In this document: piece by piece, positions 54,036-64,000 of the stretch
How positions within the stretch are numbered: the first letter of the stretch is position 1
Layout: each line of letters starts with the position of its first letter
From: Ligula intestinalis
Lineage: Eukaryota > Platyhelminthes > Cestoda > Diphyllobothriidea > Diphyllobothriidae
Reading direction: 5' to 3'
DNA: 64,000 bases
Assembly: GCA_036362985.1 (NCBI GenBank)
Contig: JAYGXS010000001.1
Coordinates: 43,412,385 to 43,476,384, forward strand
Program-made: the position numbers and the translations under genes
The notes under the pieces: generated by a model
Told to the model about the DNA's origin: nothing
Seen by the model: the letters and a program-made list of their open reading frames with translations, nothing else
Database searches by the model: none

Positions 54036-57000
54036 AAACATAGTACTGCTATTTTACTTCCACGCACCTGCGATAGACTGGAAAATTCCCTTATCAAAGG
54101 TCGTATTCATAGAAATCAGCTAGAGGCTACTTAAAATTGCATCCAACATATAGAGATAGGAACAAGGCTGATGGGAAAGCCGCGGTTCTATTATTTAGAG
54201 GTCATTTTCAGTAAATAAAGTGTCCTTAATGAATTGCATGTGTAATCTTCTATCACAAAAACCGCAAATATGGAAGCCCAGAAACATTTTCAAAAGGTGA
54301 TCTGGACGCGATGAGTTGTGCTATTTATGAAGAATCCTGTATACTTAACAGAAACTATAGGAACTAATGGGCTGGAATCAAAGCTCCTTGCCCTATGCAA
54401 CCCATCTAGCAAAGCTTCACATGTTCCTTTGGTGTAATAGACAAATGTGCGGGGCTCTCCTGCAGGCATTTCGCATTGTGAAGAGACTATGTTGTTGCCT
54501 GGCTTTTGAGAACGACATTGAATTATTTACTGGAGCCAGTATCCGAAATCATCCAGTTACTCGGTGCGTTCAATAGACCAGAGTGGATGTGCGCCAGTTT
54601 TCCTTCTTGGTAAGAGGGTTCAACGCATGGAGCGCCCTCCCGCTAAAATTTAAGGAAACTTCAACAAAAAAACCATGACGGATTTACTTTCCAAAATGAG
54701 CCAGATTGATGAGAGCTATTTTTGGAAATGCCTGTTGAGCTCAGGGGCGAAAGCCTTATCCACTCAATAAGATGCCTGGTATTGCTCCAAAAAGCGCTAG
54801 CATACATGATTCCTCGATGAAAATTGTCAATGGGCCTCGAAGTCCCCGCAGTCTGAGTGGATTTATGATGATAGCGGCTTACACAATGTGCTTCTATATG
54901 ACTTCCATTGTGTGAATGAAGGTAGACTATGGGGATATCATGGTTCATGGGGACATGAGGTGAGGAAATGTAATTTGAAGACAGTCTCCTAAATTTCCGG
55001 AAGTACTTTCGTGGTGTCATGGTTCACCATGCTCGAAAAAAATGAAAAGAATAAAATCTTAATCGAATTAGTGTTACGATAAATGTGCAGACTTTACTTG
55101 AAAACAGAGAGATCAGTTAAAAGCCAAGTTCTACCGGTAGGTTATTTCAAAGAAAGTTATAGCTGGAATCAAAGCATAAGGAGCGTTAAGAAGTGCGAAG
55201 ATGTGCAAGGAATTATAATCAATGCGGTATTACCTAGGTTTTCTAGACGACTGACGAGAGTAAGAACAGAAATATTGGGGAGGTTTATGCTATTATTAAA
55301 GCGAAAAAATAGACAGCAGCTTGCTTTCAGTCTAATAAAATCTATGCTACTGCCATACAGCTTGTGCGTGTGGTGGTAGGCATCTGGTCTGTCGGTCATG
55401 GCAGTCCAACAATATTTCGGTGGGGTGCCTAGCCTGTTAGATGCCCGCCAGGTGTGTTCGCCTTCTTCGGATAGCCAGTTAACACCGGGGTGACAGGGTA
55501 GTGCATGTATGAGGTTGGGCTGTTTGCCTGTGCGCAGCTACTCCTTGTACGAGTGTGAGGCGTAAGACTCGAGGCGTCTCTGTGTAAGCATGAGACGTCC
55601 TAAAAAAATAGGGAGCTCAAGGGCGAAAGCCTTCTTCCCTTAATAAAGTGACTTAAATGACTTATGCGCATTCTCTGCACAGCTCATTCTATTACGCGTA
55701 AGACCAAAGCTCATGTCCATCTCTTTCAATCGTGTTGATTTACTTCCGGTTGCCCAATTAAAGTCTATGACTCGAGCAAAATAATAAGGCCTTACGTACG
55801 ATCCCTATGAAGCAATCTTAAAATAACAAATACAGAGGCAGTGGGCAAAATATGGCCTAGAAATATAGGGGGTACTCAGAAGGTGATAATCTATAATAAC
55901 TGATCTTTATACAGTATCACCTTCCATGGACCTCTCTATAGTTCTTTGCCGAAATGTTTACTCTCTGTACATGAACGTTTAAAATGAGGCATGGATCGAA
56001 ATAAAGAATGCCTTTGCAGTCTACGACGTGACTCCTCTTTTGAGCATACACGACGCGCAGAAGCGCTCAGCATTCTTCATACACATACAGAAGCACGGTC
56101 TGCGTGGCGTGTATTTTCGCAAGTCCTTATTTGCTGTTCAGTTGAAAGAACATCATAAAGGCAAACCATAAAACCAAAAATTGGCAATTGATTTTTCCTC
56201 CCTAACATACATCCATGACAAAGTACTGTACTAAGATATGATGATTGGAATTATGGCCCAGTACAAGGGATAGTTTCGACTTATTTTTGGTCCAAATGAT
56301 TAACGTCCCTGGATATTTTGGCCGCACAAATAGCGTGGAAGCCTTACTTGCAAAGATAAGTCATGGAAATAACCACGAGAACAGACTACGTCTCCATATT
56401 TAATTTCATAAATTTCGATTTACTGGGCAATCCGTTGAAATCTAAGTCGCTGGTGAAGTCAGTTGGTGGTTGTTAACTAAAAAAATAGGAAGGCTAAAAA
56501 TTTAAGATTTGACTAGAAAAGAAATCAGGGGAAGTAGGCTGAATATCTTGTTGCTTCAAATCATGTAATTGCGCAATGTGGAAAATCAGCGCAGTCATCA
56601 TCTAAATAGACAGCAATATTATTAATATACTTGGGTAAAAGTTAAAAATTATCGAACTCTCGTACTAGATTCCTCCACGATTCACCTCACATTAACGCTA
56701 TTCCTCCGATGCGCTGGCAACATTAACTTTTGTCCTCCCAACGCACGTTAAAATGTCAGTCTCTGTACAAGGTTTTTCATGAAAGTGTGGTCATTCTGGT
56801 CATTCTTGCAGTCTGAGGTTCAAAATACCCTTTTTCATAGCTGCTCTTTTGCACGATTATTGGTGGGCACATGGATACATTCGTCTGCTGTTTGGACTGT
56901 AGTGACCCGTCTCAAGGCACCTATTGCACGCTGTGTCTCTCTATCGTCAATAACAGCTATGCAGGCAAACAGACTAACATAAAACGCAACCAAAATATGC

Positions 57001-59370
57001 TATAAATTTAAGACGCCGTGAGTATTCCTCTCTCATTCGGGACGCCACACTAACCTTGTCAGAAGTGTGTCCTCTTTCGGCAGTCAAAGTTATCTATCTT
57101 GTCCTCCCCTCATTCTGTTCAAAAGGCATTGCTTTATCTGCTGGCCTCCAATATTTTCTCTTCAGATTTGTGACCAGAGCTGATGACCGTCCTACACTGG
57201 TCAGGTTTTCTGACTTATGTTACTACTATAGATTTATTTTACCCTGAAGCTGAACTGACATTGCGAAGGTGAGAAATTTGACCAATGTGACGTGTACTTA
57301 AGAAATGGCGGGCTCTTTGAGGGAGAGAAAAATTGGTAACAAAATTTTACTTTTTTCAAGAACTTTTAAATCATTTCTTAAATTTACACCTTTTTTCGCC
57401 TTTTTTATAGCACTCTTTTTTAAAATCATTTGCTTGCCATAAGCTGGTATTCGGAAATCGTATTTTTTGAAGTCCAGGCATTTTATAAAATGCTTAACCA
57501 CATTTTAATTTGATATATCTGTAAATTGTCGGTACTCTCAGGTGTCTGTTCATTTCTCGAATAAAAAATAATTTATTGCAGCGGTTACATAAGATTAATA
57601 TGAGTAGATTGGACAAATTAGACCTCGATGCGCACCTGTATGTGTTTTGATTCTTTTTCTGTGCAGTTTCTACGCCTTTTTTATCACTGGAAAGTAAAAC
57701 ACAGATCTCCACCGTCTGCTTTTTATGTTCTTAAGATTTGCATTCTCATAATATTAATGGTAGACGTTCGGTTCAGAAGTCTTGAACTCATTGAATCTGC
57801 CATCGATCGCAGCGTCTTTACGGACAATTCCTTGTTATTATTTATTTACACTCTTTCAGCCATTCCTGATGAAATTTTATCTGAATAGAACGAGCAATAA
57901 TCCAAGCATGCATCCGGAAGTGCCTGGATTTTATTTTGGGCATTCAGGCATTTTCTTTGAAGTTTTGACTGTTTATGATGTGTAATGTAATTTTTTAGTT
58001 ACTAATTATTCGTTATGTTGTTGCTGATTATTTATACACATCCAATAACTCTCAACTGAACTTCCAAAACAAAGTTTTGTTGTCATTATTGAGTCCCATA
58101 ACCGTGATACACACTTACGCTGCTGCCACGTGGCTAACCATTCGCAGGCGCAGCGTTCAGAGCGTGAACCTGCAGCTCTAGTGTTAGAGTTTCTATTTAA
58201 GATGTCTGATGATCACCAGATCCAAGTTAAAAGTGAATCCAACAAAGGCCGTGCTTGTAATGTAACTACTAAAGACGAAATATAAGGTAGAAATTGTCTT
58301 CCAGGCTCCCTTTTCCTTATCAGTAACTTTTGTCTGGATATTATTTATTAATCCAAACACGAAAATAAGTTTTAATCCACGCGCTGCTTGGACAGTTGTT
58401 GTTTCACTTGTGAATTACAGCTGAGTGGAAAATTTTGTAGTAGATGTTAATTCGTCTTTATTTATTTATTACCTGTCGTTATTCTATGCCAATTTATATT
58501 TAAGCTCTGCACAAATAGTGTTAACTATTCAAAGACATCTTTCGAATAATTCTTATTCTGGGAATCTCGATAAATTCTTTATTTACTCGCAACTAATCGA
58601 TCATGGCAAGTGGTGTTCTAACAACATTATTTAGACTGCTTCCGTGGAGGCTCTTCGAAATCATAAGCTGCACTCTACTAGTCCATCTAGCGCATAGCTT
58701 CGTTGTGTTTGGCCCGGACACATTGTTTTTTTCGGGTACCATGGCATAAGTCATTACTTTCCTATTAATTTCACTTTCGGGTGTGGCCTTAATCCTTACG
58801 GTAATGGCGTCGATGGAGGTTTTATTGGATGATGGACATCCTTTAATTGTAGTGCTGTTTTGATATGCGATATTCTTCTATTTCACCAAACTGCTAGCCC
58901 AACCATAATAAAAGCTATTGCTACCTCACGGTCTGACTTTTTAACTGTTTATGTAGAAGTAAGCATTGGATGAAACTTTTTCTACCATTCGCTCCCTTCA
59001 CAATTAAGTAATTTTGCCTTTCTTTCGTGGGGTCACTGTAGTCTTAATAGGAAGCATCGCCAAATCCTTTTGCACAACCAACATAATTCAACCACCACTT
59101 GGCTAAAAAGTTCAAAACGTTTTTCTAAAGCATGGGAGAAGGAGTGAGGCTGACACTGAGAAATCCATCCTCAAAGCGCATTCCTAACTCTTATAACTGA
59201 TTTGCTTGAATCTATCACGACGCGATGAACGTTGTGGCTTTGGGGTTTGAAAACTCTCAAGATAATTCAGTCCTCTTGAGAATATTCTTAAGCTGTTGCT
59301 GACTGAGCGTCAGACTGCTGTGGCTCCTTATTAACTTTTCCCGTTTGGTAGTCTCCCTGATGTTATAAAA
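54036..59370. other. intergenic AT-rich stretch without recognised genes
   Basis: No exon, tRNA or named transposon was recognised in about 5.3 kb. Two similar short motifs (GAGCTCAGGGGCGAAAGCCT at 54738 and GAGCTCAAGGGCGAAAGCCT near 55613, each followed by an AATAA-type signal) may be decayed PLE ends. The open frames here are short and unsupported. Confidence 0.45.
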
Positions 59371-59492
59371 TTGTCGTATAGAAGAAGTTAAGTCGTTCTC
59401 TGGGACCAGGAGTGTATTTGTCCGACGTTTCGAACTCTGTCGCGAGCTCATTTTCAAAGAATAAAAAACGTACAGCTCACAGTGTAATTAAG

Positions 59493-59924
59493 TCAGTTCC
59501 GCTGAGATTGACCTCTGCCCTCGATCTGTTCGCGCAACGCGAGGTAGGCCTCAGGAAGCTCGACATGCCTGTTAATTGAGCCCGCGCGTGAATGCCAGGC
59601 TTCCTGCAGCAGGCGTAAAGTTCGGTCGTCTGACCGACCCAGTATTCGCACGTTTTCGAAGTCGAAGCTGTGCCCTGGCTTGGATGCGTGGGCGGCCACC
59701 AGGGATTTCTTGTCGTACCGTTGCACGGTGAGGTCATGCTGGTGCATCCTCGTGAGGACCCGTTTGCCGGTTTCACCAACATAATTGGCTTGACCACAAA
59801 GGCAGTCAATACGGTAAATGACACCAGACTTTTCATTAACGGGTACTGGGTCCTTGGGCCGCATAAGTTGCGTGCGGATTGTTGCTTCCAGTCTGTGAGC
59901 AACGCCAATCCCAAATTTGCCCAC
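59493..59924 (-). pseudogene. GIY-YIG endonuclease domain of the PLE
   Basis: GIGVAHRLEATIRTQLM leads into SGVIYRIDCLCGQANYVGET (GIY as VIY, YIG as YVG). LTRMHQHDLTVQRYD (conserved Arg), VAAHASKPGHSFDFE (His) and LRLLQEAWHSRAGSINRH (catalytic Glu) follow. The domain is open from about 59924 and ends with a stop at 59493. The link to RT needs frame changes near 59925. Confidence 0.8.
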
Positions 59925-60289
59925 CAGTCAAGCGAATTCTTCAGAAAAACCAGCAATATACGGTATTGCTCGCCAGCGTGTCGGTTCTGGTTGTCCTGTT
60001 GGTTTTCTTCGTTTGGCTCCTCGCTTACATTTTTCGACGAAGGCGCCAGGATAGCCATTCATTGTGAAGAGTTTCTTGAGATTCTGGACCTCGGTCTTCT
60101 TGTCGGCTGGTTCGCTGCAGTGAGTTTCTACACGACGATAGAGCGTTCGCACGCAGCTACGCTTGTGCGAGACGGGATGGTTGCTGAGGTAACTCAGGAT
60201 GCGAGAGGTATTCGTCGCCTTCTTGTAAACTGTTGTTTTGAGTTCCCCACCGTCTTTTCTGCACACCAGCACGTCGAGAAACGGCAACT

Positions 60290-60800
60290 GGCTATCTTTT
60301 TTCTTCCTCCATCGTGAACTGGATGTTGGGGAAGATCGAGTTCAGATTGTCTGTGAAATCCTCAATCTTGTCTCGATGAATTATGACAAACGTGTCATCA
60401 ACATACTAAACCCACAATCGTGGTCGATAATTTTCGAAAGCCAGTGCCTCCAGTCGTTGTAGTACTGCTTCGGCGATCAGGCCAGATAACGGCGACCCCA
60501 TTGGTGTACCTTTTACTTGTTCATACACCGTTCCACTGAAGGTGAAAAAGGTGCTCAAGCAGTGTTTCAGGAGTCCAATAAGATGCTCTATTTTGAGCTT
60601 CGAGTCCGTCTCGTTGTACTTCTCCTCTAACAAGGTTTGGATGGTCTCAACCGCAAGATGTTGCGGTATTGAGGTGAAAAGTGAGGTCACATCGAAAGAT
60701 ACCATCACTTCGTCAGTTGTTAGTTGGATACCCTGTAGCTTTTGGATGAATTGTTCAACTGAGCTGATGGTCGTTGCAGAGCCCTGGGTTAGAAATTTGA
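60290..60800 (-). pseudogene. Penelope-like reverse transcriptase (partial)
   Basis: Motifs in order are SVEQFIQKLQGIQL, VSFDVTSLFTSIP (motif A, catalytic Asp), YEQVKGTPMGSPLSGLIAEA (motif B) and YVDDTFVI (motif C, at 60405-60394). IFPNIQFT and, after a frameshift, PFLDVLVCRKDGGELKT follow. A TAG (60406-60408) directly precedes YVDD, and a stop plus frameshift near 60300 follows it. All catalytic residues are present, but the gene is dead. The fingers domain is missing upstream of about 60800. Confidence 0.8.
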
Positions 60801-60938
60801 GACGTTTTTTTTTTCATTCCTTGACAATGAGCTCGCGGTAGTTTTTTTTTCATTCCTTGAGAATTAGCTCATGGGAGATTTCGAAACGTCAGAAAAATAC
60901 ACTCCTGGTCCCAGAGAACGACTTAACTTCTTCTATCC

Positions 60939-62374
60939 AGTTACCTGGACCTCGCATATTCTCTACCATTAAAAAGTGTCGAATATATAATGAGGACCGA
61001 CATCGATGAATTGTTCAGCTATGTAAGCTCCTGCACCCGCACCAACTTTCAGTCGTCTTAGCATTATTTTTTATCGAAGTCATGTGAGTGAGGGCGGAGG
61101 AAGTACGTTAGATATTATGCAAGTCCACTCTACTAAAAAAGTAATTCGCGCGCAGCTCACGATACCAAACAAACCATGTAAGGCACGTGATGAACGTCTT
61201 TGCTCGCGATGGTCGAATTGTCGCCGCCTTCATAGCTTATCCTGCATGACCTGGTGGTGGTGTCTGATCCACGACCTGAGTGCCAACCCAACCCTCTGGT
61301 CTTGAAGCGGTCGAGAGGCCAGACAGAAAGCCAGCTGATGTAGCAAACTTCAGGATCGAAAGTCCCTAAGGTGTTTGTTTCGCTTTTACCTCGCCTGCAG
61401 ACCTCCCTACATTCCCTAGCTCTTTGATTACAGGAAAAGTTTTTTTAAAATTATTTTCTTTCGAATCCCTTGTTGTCTGTTTCTGTCCATGAATTCATAA
61501 TGAGGAATCGGCTGCATCCCGGCGAGCGTCAGTTGTTTTGACGTTTGTCATTTTCTACTGGTTCTGATTTGCGTAAAGTTGTGTACTAACACCCGCCCCC
61601 ACTCGTACAATGCCGTACGACACATCCGGGAGGTCTGCTTTTTAAGTAAAAAATGTTTCTCCAAAAAAACATAGTAAACACAAAACGTGAGAAACAGTAG
61701 ACGGTAAACAAATTATTTTGATCCCTCTCGGCTTCTCAGCAGTTCCTCCAGTCATTTATTTCTGCTTTTGGTCAGGTAATAAGCTCATCTTAACTATCGG
61801 CTTCCATTTGTCCTTTGGGAATTGCATTATTTGTATATGTTCGGCCCACTACAGAACTACAAGGAATTCCTTGTTGCTTCACTTTAACTCCTACGTAGCT
61901 CAGGAAGTATTCTGGTCCTGCGATTCAAAAATGCACTGCAGAGTGAAATGGTTCTACTTTTATCCTAACATGGGTACTAGCTAAATGTTTACAAATATAT
62001 TCCACTGAGTTTTTGCGCCTTCGTAGTAAAACAGCAAGGGCTAAATCCATTGGTGGGCCCTCAATGCTCGCCCCGTGATTTTTAAAGTAATCGCAGTTTT
62101 CAATTGTACTTTCGTCCGAGATGGTTGCATGAAGTTGAAGTTGACTAATATCATCCGTACTCGTCGGATCCTGCTCGATTGTTTATGTAACGTCCAAGCA
62201 AATATTCCCACTTTTGGTGGAATAACCGCGTTTTTTTGCTTCAGAAGCACCAAAATTTAATAGTATATAATTTAATCGTCTGCTTTGGATACCCAGAGTA
62301 CAGTTTACGCTGTAAAAGATAACTTCCATTATGTCATGATCTACATTTTAGTCCAGTTGTTTTTCTTCGTTTAG
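60939..62374. other. upstream side of SLY1
   Basis: No convincing exon was found. The first SLY1 exon, expected to encode roughly 10-20 N-terminal residues plus the 5' UTR, should lie here or farther left. Such a short exon cannot be picked with confidence by eye. Confidence 0.4.
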
Positions 62375-62436
62375 AGGCGTTAAAATGTATGCTCAATTTC
62401 AACGAACCATCCAGAACTGATGACCCGCAGTGGAAG
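62375..62436 (+). CDS. SCFD1: SLY1 exon encoding the conserved ALKxMLNFN segment
   Basis: The acceptor is TTCTTCGTTTAG (AG at 62373-62374), entering with two bases of a codon. The alternative AG at 62375-62376 would give phase 0. It encodes ALKCMLNFNEPSRTDDPQWK and ends before GTTCGT, phase 0. The ATG at 62389 corresponds to the internal Met of the vertebrate protein, and conserved residues precede it, so an upstream exon is likely. If translation does begin at 62389 the first residues would be lost. Confidence 0.82.
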
Positions 62437-64000
62437 GTTCGTACTCCTTAACTTATATACACCCTCCACTCTTCAGATTCTCATATATGATCGCGTTGGC
62501 CAGGATATTATAGCTCCTCTGTTCACTGTCAAGGAGCTGCGTAACTTAGGCGTTACTTTGCACATGCTCCTGGATGTCAAACGAGAGGCAATACCCGATG
62601 TACCTGCCATATACTTCATCTATCCCTCTAAGGAGAACATCAGTCGCGTCTGTAAAGTGAGACATTTTTCCTCGTCGCTCATGATTCTTTTTTATAGGAT
62701 TTCGAGTCGGATCTCTACGACTCATATTATCTTAATTTTATTAGCCCAATTCCTCGTGAACAGCTCGAGATATTGGCTGAAAATGCCCTTGCCGAGGATT
62801 GCATCTCGCGTATTAAAAAGGTATATGATCAGTACGCAAAATTCGTCTGTTTGGAGGACGATCTCTTCGTACTTACTGAAGATTCTAGTGGTGTTCCAGA
62901 CGGGACCTTCTATTGTGAGTTTTTAACTTCGCGCCCTTGCTTTTGATTGTGGTGGCTTTTTTGAGTGGCTGACTAACGAAATACGAGGTAGGCTAAATGT
63001 CTTCTTAATATGGCTACTATCGCACTCTCATGCATGATCTCCGAGCCGAGCACCCCCCACTCGGGGTTGCGTGGGGGCTAGGTCGTGTGGGGCACGCCCA
63101 CACAGACTATCTAGCTGTGTCAGCCACTGCTCCAAATCCTTGCATCAGTTGACTGCTGGGTTCGGGCAACGGGTTGGTGTTTGAGAGAGAGAGAGAAGAG
63201 TAAGGTCAACTGTCTTATGACGCGCTTTTAACCTACCACGGGGCACGAAAAGACATGGCTTGAATGGCCGCCAACTGGTGGGATAACTTGGGTCCCTTCT
63301 CAGGACGGAGAACTAGGCTACAATGACTCCTTCTTACTAAAGCTGAGCCGGTACTACCATGAAGCTAGTATCCGAGCCGCCTACTTTTGTTTTTGTTTGA
63401 AAAAGTGATTCATCGTGCGCGGACCAGGCTTGTGTGGCATGCGTAGGCAGGTTATTTAGCTCTGGCAGCTACTGTGCCCGATTTTGCCTTTGGGTTTCTT
63501 TACTCTGACTTGAGAATGGGCTCAAGTGGATGATGGAGGACAAAATGTGGTAGATGCTGCGCAAGGATACTCACAGTTTAAAAAAACTAGCTCATTTTCG
63601 GCGCCGCCTCTCAGCCCACTTTGCTGTGCGGCCCATGGTTGACATTATTAGAATCGACGGTCAAACTCTCAGCATCCAATCCTATTGTATCCTGTCACCG
63701 CTCTTCTGCAATTGGGCTCGAGTCCAGGATGAGTAAATAATCTAATATTTGGCCGCTCAAAGTTGACTTATGTTTTTGCTACTAGATAATATAGCCTTTT
63801 TGTCGTAGTTAGAATTATTTCTGGACAATTCCTTTAGGCGGCTTCTGCTCTTGTCTCGATTTATAACGCTGCCATTTATCTTCGGTTTATGCCCTCAAAC
63901 ATCTACTCACAAGTTTGCTTAATCTTAAATGTTTGTGAAACTGAACCGCGCCAGCTCTTAACAAAATGAATTCTTCTGAGGCCGAGATCCAGTCATCCGT
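62375..64000 (+). CDS. SCFD1: SLY1/SCFD1 (Sec1/Munc18 family) gene, 5' part, runs off right edge
   Basis: This SM protein binds syntaxin-5/Sed5 and guides SNARE assembly in ER-Golgi traffic; it acts in the cytosol on membranes. Exons are 62375-62436, 62477-62656, 62698-62914 and 63955 onward, with consistent phases. The translation follows vertebrate SCFD1 closely: ALKCMLNFN; then ILIYDRVGQDIIAPL; VKELRNLGVTLHMLLD; IPDVPAIYFIYPSKENI; then YDSYYLNFISPIPREQLE, VYDQYAKFVCLEDDLFVL and, across the third intron, SLNKMNSSEAEIQSS. The start codon is uncertain, because the family has about 19 residues before the ATG at 62389. Confidence 0.92.
62477..62656 (+). CDS. SCFD1: SLY1 exon: N-terminal domain 1
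   Basis: 60 codons, phase 0 at both ends, after a 40-nt intron ending CTCTTCAG; donor GTGAGA. It encodes ILIYDRVGQDIIAPLFTVKE through YPSKENISRVCK, the first Rossmann-like part of the SM fold that contacts the syntaxin N-peptide. Similarity to vertebrate SCFD1 is strong along the whole exon. Confidence 0.93.
62698..62914 (+). CDS. SCFD1: SLY1 exon: domain 1 continued
   Basis: A 41-nt intron ending TTTTTTATAG precedes it; donor GTGAGT. The exon is 217 nt, entering in phase 0 and leaving with one base of a codon. It encodes DFESDLYDSYYLNFISPIPR, the helix LEILAENALAEDCISRIKKV and YDQYAKFVCLEDDLFVL. Confidence 0.93.
62915..63954 (+). other. third SLY1 intron (1040 nt)
   Basis: It is bounded by GTGAGT and GCGCCAG and contains a (GA)n tract at 63184-63196 and a family-C repeat at 63285-63430. 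Two neighbouring introns are about 40 nt, so insertion of the repeat probably explains much of the extra length. Confidence 0.75.
63285..63430 (+). repeat. dispersed repeat family C, copy in SLY1 intron
   Basis: Matches 22620-22790 over CTTCTCAGGACGG, AGGCTACAATGACTCCTTCTTA, the ATCCGAGCCGCCT block and TCATCGTGCGCG. It lies inside the 1040-nt intron of the SLY1 gene. The preceding bases (63050-63280) look like part of the same degenerate insertion. Confidence 0.6.
63955..64000 (+). CDS. SCFD1: SLY1 exon, incomplete at the window edge
   Basis: After GCGCCAG the codon split by the intron (T+CT) gives Ser, then LNKMNSSEAEIQSS. This aligns with the AINRPDITDTEMET segment after the DDMFVL region of vertebrate SCFD1. 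Frame and position both agree. The exon continues past position 64000. Confidence 0.8.

Larger units (their letters stand above)
59378..60938 (-). mobile_element. Penelope-like element flanked by inverted terminal repeats
   Basis: A minus-strand RT (about 60800-60290), a linker (60287-59928) and a GIY-YIG domain (59924-59493) lie between inverted copies of one end repeat: 59378-59458 (minus) and 60853-60938 (plus). The arms share about 40 identical bases (CACTCCTGGTCCCAGAGAAC, then GACTTAACTTCTTCTAT) and the GTTTCGAAACGTC-type motif. A partial second left half at 60815-60840 makes the right arm a short tandem. This fits the terminal repeats known from PLEs, which may be direct, inverted or tandem. 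RT is 5'-truncated. Confidence 0.82.

Noticed and set aside
61499..61540. The short ATG frame MRNRLHPGERQ as the first SLY1 exon
   Set aside because: The GERQ ending recalls the RERQ of the family N-terminus, but no usable donor follows at the right phase, so the match is probably chance.
1..64000. CRISPR arrays, operons, plasmid or phage systems
   Set aside because: No spaced direct repeats, bacterial-type gene clusters or ribosome-binding sites were found. All evidence points to animal nuclear DNA.

Overview
The window looks like a gene-poor, repeat-rich stretch of an animal nuclear genome, most probably a parasitic flatworm (a large-genome tapeworm is my best guess). This is inference: the two host genes are animal-type, introns are either about 40 nt or many kilobases long, and the repeats are dominated by Penelope-like elements (PLEs) with GIY-YIG endonucleases, CR1-type LINEs, a Gypsy LTR element and tRNA-derived SINEs. 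There is one assembly gap of exactly 400 N (33164-33563). I found no CRISPR array, operon or other prokaryotic feature.

Two host genes can be assembled exon by exon, both on the + strand. (1) A Rabin8-type Rab guanine-nucleotide exchange factor (RAB3IP/RAB3IL1 family) has six recognised coding exons from 8930 to 41483. All exon phases match and give about 408 codons from the ATG at 8933. A 44-nt intron sits beside introns of 11.8 and 13.8 kb that are filled with repeats. A possible first coding exon lies at 3780-3917. (2) The 5' part of a SLY1/SCFD1 (Sec1/Munc18 family) gene has four exons from 62375 to the right edge, with introns of 40, 41 and 1040 nt. Both genes act in membrane traffic, but nothing suggests that they are co-regulated.

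Layout: 1-3592 is a CR1-like LINE on the - strand, running off the left edge. 3.6-8.9 kb is mostly featureless. 8.9-41.5 kb is the Rabin8 gene; its introns hold a pogo-like MITE (about 16.2 kb), a foldback element inside a PLE tail (about 17 kb), two 1.5-kb AT-rich direct repeats flanking the fourth exon, PLE fragments (9.9, 28.2-29.2, 35.0-35.9 kb) and several SINEs. 41.5-62.4 kb is intergenic and holds a second, chimeric CR1 copy (47.55-52.47 kb) interrupted by an internally deleted Gypsy element (49881-52246). Three further PLE fragments follow (52.5-53.3, 53.7-54.0, 59.4-60.9 kb). SLY1 begins near 62.4 kb.

The most interesting signal is a recurrent short motif at PLE ends: CTGAnGA, a 6-7 bp hairpin, then GAAAC-GTC. 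It resembles a hammerhead ribozyme core with a minimal stem III. The flanking stem I pairs change together between PLE families, which supports real RNA structure. Hammerhead motifs in PLE terminal repeats are already described in the literature, so the novelty here would lie in this variant and its inverted arrangement.
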